This document shows, one piece after another, positions 33,037 to 44,116 of a stretch of DNA of 64,000 nt. Position 1 is the stretch's first letter. Every line of letters begins with the position of its first letter. Source of the stretch: Sphagnum compactum (Eukaryota; Bryophyta; Sphagnopsida; Sphagnales); contig OZ234493.1 of assembly GCA_965153455.1 (NCBI GenBank), positions 496,001 to 560,000 of the forward strand, read 5' to 3'. Position numbers and translations under genes: made by a program. The notes beneath the pieces were generated by a model that did no database searches, had not been told where the DNA came from, and saw only the letters and a list, made by a program, of their open reading frames with translations.

Positions 33037-35279
33037 CACTAATAAACATTCTGGGTTTTGTAATTATCGTTTGTAACTAAAATTTAGTTGTTGCGACACA
33101 TGTAACTACAAATTTGTGTAATTACCTAAAACAAGTTACACATGACATTTAGTTGCATGCAACACTACGTATGCAACATGTATATATGGTGTTAATGTAC
33201 ATGTTCATCCAACATACCAATCCAAATGTAGTTGCACCTTATGTGCAATTCTCCTTGCAACTACAATGCAACTAATCAAAATATGACATGTGTTTAAAAA
33301 TTGAACAATTAGCTTGTGGACACTGCATTATTAAATTATTTTTGTGTTTTCAAAATTAAAAGTTCATTGGATTAATTTCAATCATTCAAGTTTTTGCCAC
33401 TAAGATGATGACACATGGCACACCATGAATAGTTCATTGATCGTTTGACAAGTGTCCATTTTTATTTTTTAAAACACCAATTACATGATGACATGTGGCA
33501 ATTAAGGCCCACCATTTTTAATTTTTAAATACTAATTAATAATTTAAGTCGTCCTATTTATGGCTAATAAGATGTTAACACATGTTGCTTATGTAGGTAG
33601 GCAATTATTAAACCCTATTAGGTAGGTAGGTTTACTTAGGTTTGTAAGTAAGTTGAAATAAAGGTAGGTAATCCGATTTTATTTTTGGGATTAACCATTT
33701 CATAAATGTCAAGTTATTTTTATTCACTCATCCCTAATGGCACTTGATATTTGGTTATTACATAGCTATTGCTCCTAGTTATATATTGAACCAAATAGAA
33801 TTGGAAGCCAAAGGATATGGGATAAAAAATTCCTTTGCAAACCTCATGAACCAACTTAGTTACACATTAAATGCAATTATTATAATAAAGTATAGCAACC
33901 AAGAGAGGGTTCTGTTGCTTCTGGTGTTCAAACAAAACTTGAAGCCCTCATCTTGGCGCATCTAACACACTAAGAATTGTCAAAAATGGATTAAAAATGA
34001 GAAAGTTATGCCCCCCCCCAATAAAGGGGGTCAAAAACTCAAAAAAACACACCATTGAACACTACAAAGGCCGGTTCTTAAACACCCAAAAAGTTCTTTT
34101 AATGTTGTTTTGTTGCTATTAAAATTCTAAAATGATTTATAGAACTTCAAGTGGCGCTCCTATAGCATTTTAAATCATTTAAAATGAATAAGAAATAAGA
34201 AAGTTATGAGGTTTCAAAGTAAAAGGGGTCCAAAGAAAAGAAAAAAGAAAACATTTTGTAATTTGGAAAACTTATTTTTCTTATTTTTCTTTTTGTTAAT
34301 TTTTGATTACTCATTTTCTTTTGCACTTCAAAGACGATTATATGATATTTTTAATGATTACTTAATGAAAATATGATTTTAGTATTATTATGTAGCTTAA
34401 AGTAATAATTAGCTTAAGATGTTTATGTACTTATAGGTTAATTTGTGTAGCCTATTTACATTAATATTTAACATAAATAATAAAATTTAAATATATAATA
34501 CCTATTGATTATAAATATATATATAATTGATGAGCATTATAATTATAATAAAATTTTAATTAATAATTATGATTATTTATAATAAATTTTAGTATTATCA
34601 TATTAATTGATTCTAAATCATTTTTGTTTGATCAAATTTACATTTTTTGAAAAAGATTCCAAATAAAAAATAATAAAATAAAACAATTTTACTTCCAAAA
34701 ATAATTTACATATATTTGACAAATAAAATTTACAAACTTACAATACATATTTAAACCATGGTTTAGTTTAACTTAATTTATTTTAGCATAATTTAGTTTC
34801 GCCATAATTAATTTAACCATAATATATTTTAGCCATAAATAGTTTAGCCTAACTTAATTTAGTCATAATTGATTTGGCCTAATTTAATTTAGCCATATTT
34901 AATTTAACCATAATTATTTTAGCCTACTAAATTTAGCCTAATTTAGCCATGGTTATTTTAGCCTAGATTAATTAGGTTAGCTTAAATTAACATGGGGTTG
35001 ACCTTAATACTTAAGGTACATAATATTATTATACATAGCTTATGTAAATATATTAAGTATAGTAATTTAAGTATGTATAAGTTTAAGCCATTCTTTTTAT
35101 GACACATGTCCATGTTGTACACATTTAATTGCACATTAGTTGCACACACAACTGTATGGCTGAAAATTTATATAATACCAATTTGTAGTTACAAACATGA
35201 CCGAGATAGTTGCAAATGATATCTAATTGCATGATAGTTGCATAGTGATTGGTTGCAAACAACAAGATTTCTAATAGTG
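33037..35279. mobile_element. complete non-autonomous CACTA element
   Basis: 2,243 bp. The left end is CACTAATAAACATTCTGGG and the right end, read inward, is CACTATTAGAAATCTTG; the termini share CACTA(A/T)TA(A/G)A. A perfect 3-bp target duplication, ATA, sits at 33034-33036 and 35280-35282, as expected for En/Spm. Sub-terminal regions contain many GTTGCAA/GTTACA-type motifs in both orientations, the usual transposase-binding layout. No transposase is visible, so it needs a partner in trans. Its insertion splits an older tandem array. The internal segment 33930-34290 is shared, inverted, with 47390-47760. Confidence 0.85.
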
Positions 35280-35282
35280 ATA

Positions 35283-35480
35283 ACCATTAATAACCATCAA
35301 TAGCCATTAATAAAATAACCATTGATAACCACCAATAGAATAAGTACCAGTAGTCATTAATACCCACCATTAAAATAGCTACCAATAACCATTAATAGAA
35401 TAGCCATTAATAGCCACCAATATAGTAGCCACCAATAGAATAACCACAAATAGCCTATGATAATATAGCATAGAATAACC
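35283..35480. repeat. continuation of the AATAACCACCAATAGCC array
   Basis: Degenerate units of CATTAATAGCCACCAATA type, the same as 32560-33036. It was contiguous with that block before the CACTA insertion. Confidence 0.8.
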
Positions 35481-35879
35481 AATAAAAGCAACAAGAATTC
35501 AAAATTCAAACCCCCAAATGTCCAATGGTTTATAATCCATAATGCCTTGTAAGTCCAAAAACTAAGTAATTTACCTATTCGTTTAACACACATCGAACAT
35601 CAAAATACGATCTATTTGTCAAATATCACATTTAGTTGCAGTAGTTCAAATAGTTAGCTAGTGACATTTCATGGGGTGAAGTAGCATTCACATGTGAATT
35701 GGCATACGAGGAGTCTTCACTTTAATACATCATGGCATGAGGCCTTGGAGTGTGAAACCTTCATTAGAAACATGCATGGAAAAAAACAAGATGGGGTATG
35801 TCATAGAACTAGAGACAAACATGAGGATGAATGCATGCAAAATTTGGAACAACAAGGAGACATCGGTGGAAGAAGAAGG

Positions 35880-36860
35880 CCTAGGTGCCCCAAACCTTTA
35901 TTTGTTGGAGTAAAAGCTTTCATGAGGGTTGTCACAAAAATAAATGCATTCTTGATTCATGCTCTTCCTTCACCAAATGTTGAACCATGTCCACATGAAA
36001 TTCCTTCCTAGTACCAAGAATTTAAGGATGTGTTTGAGAAGAGAAATGCGAATACCTTGCCCAAGAATCAACCATACGATCGCACCATCGATCTTATGGA
36101 AGGAGTGCAACTTCCATTCGGACCCATCTATAATTTGTCACAAGATGAACTTGTAGTGCTTCATGAAATTTCAATGAGAACCTTAAGAAGGGGTTCATTT
36201 GATATTCAAAGTTTTTAGTTGACACTCCTATCCTCTTTGTCAGAAAAGAAAGATGACTATTTGCAAATGTGTGTCGATTATCGAGACTAAATCGACTCAC
36301 CACCAAGAATCAATACCTTTTTACCTTTAATCTTAAGGTTGTTGGAACAATTTAATCATGGTAAGGTGTACACCAAAACTGATTTATGTGGAGCATACTT
36401 GGTGCGCATTCAAAAAGGCAATGAATGGAAAACAATGTTCAGAACTTGTTACAACCATTTTGAATGTTGTGATGCCATTTGGTCTTAATAACGCACTTGT
36501 TGTTTTTCAACATCGGATGAATGATGTCTTTTGTGAGTATTTAGATGATTTTGGTGGTTTGTTACATCAATGACATCTTCATTTTCTCAAAGAACATGGA
36601 GGATCGTGAATGCCATGTACGTCTGGTTTTGGAGAAGCTTCGGAAGGTTGTCCAACCTATTGAAGTTGATGGTGAACATAAATATGAAGTGGAGGACATT
36701 TTGGATTCAAAGATCTCTAATCGTCAACTCAAATATATTGTTCATTAACATGGGTATGATGTGAACGAACACATTTGGGAGCCAATTAAGAACTTATCAA
36801 ATGTTATGAAAAAGGTGCATGAGTTTCATCGACAATATCCAAACAAGCCCAAGTCCATTT
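35880..36860 (+). pseudogene. chromovirus pol remnant: RT joined to chromodomain
   Basis: A Ty3/gypsy polymerase fragment read in several frames. It opens with the linker before reverse transcriptase (PNVEPCPHEIPS, then YQEFKDVFEK), then RT blocks (CVDYRD, PFGLNNALVVFQHRMNDVF). The catalytic YxDD box reads YINDIF, so one Asp has become Asn. Within a single open frame (36545-36748), RT sequence ending LEKLRKV is followed at once by VEDILDSKISNRQLKYIVH, the chromodomain normally found after integrase. Most of RT, RNase H and integrase is therefore missing. The domain continues past a stop with WEPIKNLSNV and HEFHRQYPN. Protease and gag were not found upstream. Confidence 0.88.
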
Positions 36861-36891
36861 TTCATGGAATTCATTGTTAAAATGGGAGCTG

Positions 36892-37380
36892 ATCTCACAG
36901 ATGCCAATGCCATGGAGTGAATCTTAATTAACTTTAATTAATTTTCAGTCAACTTTTAGTTAAATCTTAGATAATTTTAAGTTAAGTTTCAATTAATTCA
37001 TAATTGACTATTAGTGAGGAAGGTTTTGAAAAAGATTTTTTACTTGATGCATACATAGAAGCCTCCTTGGAAGCTTCTTTGAGCTAGGTTCTCAAAAGGG
37101 TATAAATAGAAGTAAGACCCCTCATTTCCTTTAATTTGTTCAACATTAGTCTTAGGCATGAATTTACACCATAGCTTTGTCATGTTTTTTTCATGTTCAT
37201 GTTTGCATATGTTAACATAATAAAAATTTGTTTTCACGTTGGTCTTGCACATCTCATGTTTTTGTTTTTATTTCTTATGTTCTTATTTTTGAATCACATA
37301 ATCTTATATTGTTCCTTGTTTGAAAGTTAGATTTAAACCTCTCCTTTAACTTTTGTTCTTATGGATCTTTGTGTCTTTAA
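36892..37380 (+). repeat. putative 3' LTR of the chromovirus
   Basis: Begins TGATCTCACAGATGCC just after the purine-rich AAAATGGGAGC that could be the polypurine tract. It carries a promoter-like TATAAATAG near 37101 and an AATAAAA near 37218, as expected for an LTR. The 3' limit is set by the start of a different element, near 37375. No matching 5' LTR lies in the window. Confidence 0.5.
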
Positions 37381-38117
37381 CATCTGTCATGTCCAATTTA
37401 AGAACCACTTAGTCAAGGTGAAGGTCCAATGTGCACTTGATACCATGGATCATAGTTCACATTCACCCTTAGTTGTAACTCCAAATTGATGTCGAGAAAT
37501 ATGTGTTGCAAAGGCATCACAAAATTGAAAGCATAAAATGTGGCTTATGAATCGATACAATGCTTCCCCCACGACAATGGGACGAACTCCACTTAAGGGT
37601 TTAGTCATGGCTAAGTGGTGAACCGTTCCAAGGATATGTGCAATTTGACATGGGATGTGACCTTGCGTCATATGGGAACAAAGTTGAAACAACTATGGGA
37701 ATCCATTTGTAGAATCTTCCGAGTGAAAACTTAGGTAATAAAAAACCATCTCAAAAAGGTTGTTTATAGATAAATGCAACATGTGTTGGAATGCTAACTT
37801 GAAAGAGTTAAATGAAAGCTTGAGGTCTTGATCGGGTTCATATTTTTCTAGGAAAAGTGGGAGGAAGCCATTTGATTGAGGATGTAAAGTATAAAGAACC
37901 GAGGTGGTATTAGAAGATGTGGGTGCAAGAGATAATGGTGCCAAAGAGAGTATTCCCCTACACATCCAAAGAATAAATTGTGGAGAAGGCATTTATGAAC
38001 TGGAGGATCGTGTTGGGGAAGAGGCATTGAGTTTAAACTTGCCGTTAGAACTTGGGCCTTTAAAAAAAATCCACCTACATGTTTTCCCAATCGCCTTCTA
38101 GAAAACACTTGAATCAA
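37370..38117 (-). pseudogene. non-LTR reverse transcriptase fragment
   Basis: The minus strand shows a fingers-palm region: QDLKLSFNSFKLAFQ, then a TAG stop (37693-37695), then CSHMTQGHIPCQIAH, MTKPLSGVRPIVVGEALY and ATHISRHQFGVTTKGECE. The RPIxVGE and HQFGV motifs are typical of a plant non-LTR-type reverse transcriptase family. The frame decays at the first catalytic Asp region (near 37375-37400) and stops there. A C-terminal piece of what may be the same family is at 52.2-52.9 kb. Confidence 0.7.
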
Positions 38118-38930
38118 ATTCGTGTTTCCCTATGCCCTATTGCCCTTCCACGAGGGGGTAGAACAAGACACCATTGGGGTAATAAAAAAAAAATGCCAAA
38201 CAACTGCATCATAGGGGTCTTATGTTAGCTTATGTAGTGGAAAACAAAATGCCACTTGTACATCATGCTAGAAAGCGGTGGGGATGTGGTTACACAATCG
38301 AAGACAACAAAGCTAAAATGGTAGGACCCAAGGACATCTAATGCCAAAACCCAAGCCCATGCTGATGCTAGCAAGTTGGGAGTAAGGGAAGGTATTGGGT
38401 TGGGATGGTCATGTAGGTTAAAATTAGGATTGGATGTCTGATAGGAATGTTGGTGACGAGTTAACCCTCAAAAAGTAAATTGACACCCACAAATGTGGCA
38501 AAAGGTTCTAGGTGGAGGTTGTAGGCATGTTGGGAGGGTGGGTAGGTTGGGGGGTCTAATCATGGGCAACTATAGGGGCTAATAGAATGGAAAGGGGAAA
38601 TGGTTCTACATGTGCATTATTTAGGGGGATTGGGAAAGTGTTGTGTTGGGGCTCCACATTTACACAAAGGGCTGGGGGTTGGTAGGGGGAGCTAGTGGGT
38701 GGTGAATGGGTTGTTAAAATGGTATGAGGGGTTGGTGGGTGGTGCATGATTTGCATAGGAAAGGTAATGGAGAATGGGGTTATGGTGGTGTGTGAAAGGA
38801 CAAATGGGCGATGTGAACTATAAGGTTCAATGACACATGATAAACTAGGGGACATGGGACATTTTGTGCCCATAAAAAAAATAAAAATATTAGGAGGGCA
38901 ATTACAAATAGGCCCCACTTTCTAAAGACT
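38118..38930 (-). other. decayed upstream part of the non-LTR element
   Basis: On the minus strand this is Pro/His/Ser-rich with scattered stops (open part 38556-38918) and could be the element's first protein, but no motif proves it. On the plus strand it is G-rich; 38532-38554 contains GGGAGGGTGGG followed by two more G-runs, a strong G-quadruplex pattern. Confidence 0.35.
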
Positions 38931-41900
38931 ACCTATTTCAATTTGGTAATCTTAGACATAAAGTCAACCACACAAAACTAGGCAGATCAAAAGGAAAAAT
39001 TAAAAAATCTCTGACAAACATGCAAATTTTAGTTCAAAGGATAGTTAAACCTTAACTTTGCCATAACTTTGGACACCATCATCCTTACTTTACTGTGTTT
39101 GACACAACCTATACACTTTTGAAAATTATATGTGCAAATATTAAGGGTTAAAAAACTTCTAGTTTTTTATTTTTTGGACCACCCAATTATAGTAACACCT
39201 AGTTTCAATAATAATAAAAAACACCTTCGACTCAATCCTTTGCTCAATAGAAAGCCCTAAAAAACATATGATTGGTCAATAACTAACCATTATATATTCA
39301 CATGTTCACACCTACAACACACTCTTTAACAAAAGAATTTTATTTTATTTTTGTTATTTTTTTAGGACTATGACAAAAATTAAAGAAAACCAAGACCATG
39401 GAAAAATCATTCACTTTGTGGTAGAAACTTTTATTGTGCTTAATTTTTAAATAATAACTAAATTCTTGGTGATAAAAAAACTTTCTAGGCTTGACAAAAA
39501 TGTAAAGGAAAAAAAAAGACCCACCATAAAACAAAACCCCCAAAAAAAAAGTTGCACAAAACCCACCCTCCCTTGTCCTTTTTACCTTCATTGTTTGGTT
39601 GCCCATTGATGCTTGTGTTGTCATCATCATCATCCTCCTCCTTTGTCCCAAAAAGCAGTTGCTTTCATATGTCTCGCCATTCCCCCAAAATCTAGAAACT
39701 ACACTTACGACTAGTCTTATTGGAATTGCAACTAGACTTACAGCTAGTCCATTTCTAACAAAAATTGGAATCGAACAAGGGTCTTAGAAGCCCCCCCCCC
39801 TTTTTTTTAGTGCCCCCATTACAAATTTGTCCTTATTTGTCCTTCTTTGCCTAACTTTTTTTTTCTTTGTTTTATGTGGGGCTAATTACTGAGCATGGAA
39901 AAACAACGACAATACTAGTAGCCAAGCTACCACTAGCATTGCCATCGCCACTCATGCTCCAAAGACCCTATGAATAGCAAACCCTCGCAACAAACCTTTT
40001 GTCTAACACTTTCAGAGGTCGTTTGTTCTCTCTTTGGATTAAAGGGCGATTAACACCTTCATTGAGCATTAAGGCCATGGGCCATCCAAATCCAAAATTA
40101 TTGATGGGTCCATAAAATATCTTGAACTCTTGTTTGGGTTTACATAATGGTAGTTTTGGGTTAGGGCCGAAACAAATGGTTATGAATCTCCTACTTGTAA
40201 TAGTTATGGAAGATATGGATAATGTTGGATGGGATTTTATGGCAATTTCTTAGACCCACACCTTTGGAGAATGCCTAATGGAATTCATGGCAGCAAAATT
40301 TTTTAAGGCAAAAGCTTTCTATTTTATCATTTTTATGTTTTTCCTTTCAAAAAATCAAGTTGGAGGGAACATTTGATCACTTTTTCCATGAAAGTACTAC
40401 ATATCGTTTTTTTTATGGTCCCATTAAGGTCTATGTTAGGAACAAAGGCTCTTGGGCCACAACAACAAGTTTTGCCATGGGCTCATCCAAAAAATGAGAT
40501 TCCATGAGTTTCCATAGGCCATGGCCAAAGCTATTAAGTATAGATTATCTTTAATTGTAGAAGTTTGAATTGGTTCATATCAACATGGTATTGGTATTGG
40601 ATCATTTCTAACATTTTCATATGAGCCTAGTTCTAGTATTGAATTTGTGTTCGGCCCACAACTGATTTTTGCATTGTATGAAGTAGGTATAAATTAGTGT
40701 TATGTGAGTAAGTGTAAATCATCTACACTCACATGCCTAAGTTTTTACATAGACATTAGTTATTAGGCTTTTTTAAAAAATTACATTTACAATTAAATGG
40801 CATGCTTATATATAAATACATTTACATGTTACCAAATTTATTTTTTGTTGTATGCGTAATTAACAATGTAATACCTTCATTTGTGTAAAAATCATAATCT
40901 TCAATGACCTTGGCAAGTGCAATATCTTAATTCCATTACGAACCTTAATCTTTTATGGGAGAATAAACAAATGAACATTGAGCACAATACACAATACATG
41001 TGCAGGTTTCTTTTCCTTTTTTCTTTTTTTTTTTAGAATTCAAAATGATGATTATGGAAATGAAGTTTGTTCGATAAAAAAAAAAGAAAATGTAGACATG
41101 AAGATAGAAGAAGGAGGTAGGTAGAAAAAAAATAAAAAGTTATGGAATATGGAGGAATGGTATTTTGCAAAGTCCTTTTTCATTGTAGTCTTGTGAATTC
41201 CCTCAAGTTCTTCCCTTATGTTTAAGTTATTTGTAAGTGTATTTGGTGGTATTGTTGTCATCATACAAATTTTTATGTTGTTGTAAACTTCAACAACAAC
41301 CTATTTCGATTGAGTTTCTTACATCTTAATCTTTACTTTCTTTGTCACTTTACATTCCACATTCTTGTGCTTGTTTTACAATTCCTTTTTTATGGTCTTC
41401 CATATCAAGGTTTAGGGTTAAAGGTCAATTCTTTTCATATTGTTCCATTTCATTTACATTTTTTTCCAGGTGTAAGTGGTGGTGTTTTTGCAAGTCTTAG
41501 CATTGTTGTAGGTTTTATGACACATTCCTAAGTTTGTCAAATGGCATCGTGAATAAAAGAACTTATTGATTTTCAAGTTTGCAATATAATGCAAACCAAA
41601 AGTATATTACCTAGCTCCCAAGAAAAAAACATGGGTAGAAATTTTGAAATGCAATTAAAACAAACTCACAAGCCAAAATTCAAGGTGAAATCAACTTACA
41701 CAAATGAAAAAAGGTAGTTAGTGTAAGTTGGAGCCAAAATGGTGCACAAACAAATCACGAACTAACCAAATTCACAAGACACATCATAATTCGAAGTTGG
41801 AGATGAACCATCACTTCCTCTTGTTTATATATTATGTGAACCAACAATAAGATTACATCAAAGTGGCAAAAAAAAATTTAAAGCCTCCTAAAAGAGAATT

Positions 41901-43152
41901 TTGAATTTTTTTGATTTTGCCCAAGTTATGAGTTTCACAACTTTGCAAGTTCATAATTCACACATGAATTTTGATTGAGGAGTTTGTAGCCCTTGAAATG
42001 GCCTTGCCAACATTGTATTACATGTTCAATTCAAAGGTCATTTGACCCCAATTTTTGAAGTTTCAGTGGTTGGGAGCCAAGTTGTTAATTTGATTCCCAA
42101 CCATTTTTTGGGTCGTATCCTTTTAACTCACAATTCCAAATGGAAAATGCAAGCTCATTTCTTATGTATATGCTTTGAACAAGACCTTTTCCAATGGTAT
42201 ATTGGGGTCCAATTTGAAGCAAATTATTACATACGCTTTTGTCCCAAAATGATTTTTTAAAAGTAAAAATGTTGTGCTTATTTTCTCACATTTGTGAAAG
42301 TGTGCTTGAGTCTTGACACACCTTCTTCACCCACTATCTCTCTTGCCTTAGCCTTGGTTGCAAGCCCAAGGCTAAAGGTGTGACATTTCATCACACCCCA
42401 TTTCAAAAGAGCTTCATCCTTTGTTGTTTTGCACATATTTTTGTCATGGTTTTGCCTTGTTAAAAAATCACAATTGTCAATGATAAGTGAGAAGTGCAAT
42501 ACCTTCATTTTGTCATAATTTTGTTTGTTTTTTTTTTAGGAGATCACAATACCCCTTGCAAATGCATATTCCATTTTTTCTTTGTGTGTTATTTTTTTAT
42601 GGAATGCACAAAAGTTGATTCTAATTTGTAAATGATTTTTTTTCAACAATAAAATGAAATCAAAATTTCATGACTCATATTTTTATTTTATTTTTAAGGC
42701 TATGACAAGTGGGCAAATAAAATTCAAACTTGGAAGCTTCTTAATCGCCAAATGAAAAAGAGAACATTAATTTTCCAAACAAAAGAAATATTTTGGATCT
42801 CCTCATCTCTAGATGATCCTACATTGAGGGGCACCTCTTGCCTCGTCATCCACATGTACTAATATAAACACTAAACCCTCTGTCAATCAATCGAGAATCC
42901 CAATTCACATAAAATTTATTAACTTTACATAAACAAGCCAAATTTTTTATTTAGGGTTTACTATGTAAAAATTGTATAAATGCATGTGTTTTTCTTATAA
43001 AACACTGACATGTATAAAATTATATACACTTATAATTGAAACGTATATAAATATTTGATATACTCTTAAACTTACCCAACAAATATATCAAAAATCATAT
43101 ACATGCACAACATTGGCATAAACCTGAAATTGAGACCGATATAAAACTGGAA
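38931..43152. other. gene-free stretch
   Basis: No gene, RNA gene or clear transposon terminus was recognised in about 4.2 kb. Open frames (39340-39651, 41310-41531, 42042-42260) are T- or A-rich and featureless. Confidence 0.5.
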
Positions 43153-43220
43153 TGAGGGTGTAGTGGTTATAACCCTCCACACTACAATTCAAGTACAATG
43201 CTGGTTCAAACTTGTGTATC
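43153..43220 (+). repeat. possible tRNA-derived SINE head
   Basis: GGTGTAGTGGTTATAACC resembles a Pol III A box, and GGTTCAAAC about 40 bases downstream resembles a B box. No 3' tail or target duplication was established. Confidence 0.35.
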
Positions 43221-43741
43221 ATTTCTTATTTTTCCCAATGGATATATATATGATATGATTTTTAGTTAAAAATAAAGATAAAAATGAATAAATAAATAAA
43301 TATTTAGTTATTGTGGTACAAGTCAAAAAGCTTGTCAACCCATCGTGTAAAAAGGCATTGATTAAAGTGTGATGAATAATTTTACCTGTCACAAGAAAGA
43401 AGTAATAAGTAGTAAGTGGGCTGTTCAAAACAGCATGATTTCTGGCACCCAACAACTACCTGAGTTAACCCCTCTACCACCTTTCAAATAGCCCTCATTA
43501 TTACTTTCAGAAATCTCTGTGGTTGCCAAATTATGAGGGTTTCCTCTCTTCATGCATTCACTCCCCAAAATGTAAAGACCCATTTTATTCACACCAAAGG
43601 ATCACCACTCATAACTCAAGTGGTCACTACTTCCAAGTTCCTAGAGCCTGGATGAAGGCCCTCTCTTTAAATGCATTGCCTTGACGAGAAGAAGGTGTTA
43701 GTCTTTGAACCCTTCTTTGAACATGAAAGACTACAAATGTT

Positions 43742-44107
43742 GGCCTCAGTGAACCAGCACCATCCACTGGATGCCTATTATCACTCAGTTGTGGATGAAC
43801 CTCAACTGAGTTGATATTTCATTTCACCTTGGTAACCAATTCTGTAGGAAGTAGGTCTTGTACATAGGTAGGTAGGAAAATAGGTGCTAATAGAAAAGTA
43901 GATGGTTTATACATGTGTAAGGGCTGTTTTTACTACCTACCTACTAACAACCTGCTTTTGGGTTGTTAGTAGGTAGGTAGTAAAAAAAAAAGCAACTGAG
44001 CTACCACCATGGTTAGCTCAGGAACTGGAACACAACAGAAAAGTGTTTTTAGACCATTTATCATCCATCTTTCATGGTGGACTGGTGGGTGCTGGTTCAC
44101 TGTGGCC
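43742..44107. mobile_element. Mutator-type MITE with 9-bp target duplication
   Basis: A 366-bp element flanked by a perfect 9-bp direct repeat ACAAATGTT (43733-43741 and 44108-44116). Terminal inverted repeats of about 24 bp start GGCCTCAGTGAACCAGCACC on the left and GGCCACAGTGAACCAGCACC on the reversed right. A 9-bp duplication is the hallmark of Mutator-like elements. It is non-coding. The centre holds a perfect 26-bp hairpin (43927-43986). Diverged relatives are at 53400-53475 (terminus) and 62640-62760 (interior). Confidence 0.9.
43927..43986. repeat. perfect 26-bp inverted repeat, 8-base loop
   Basis: The left arm (43927-43952) contains CTACCTACCTACTAACAACC; the right arm (43961-43986) is its exact reverse complement; the loop is TGCTTTTG. 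No mismatch in 26 bp inside an otherwise diverged element suggests recent origin or correction between arms. Confidence 0.93.
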
Positions 44108-44116
44108 ACAAATGTT

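Noticed and set aside
31962-35279. One CACTA element spanning both
   Set aside because: The left and right ends give no target duplication, whereas 33037-35279 has a perfect ATA duplication and similar ends.
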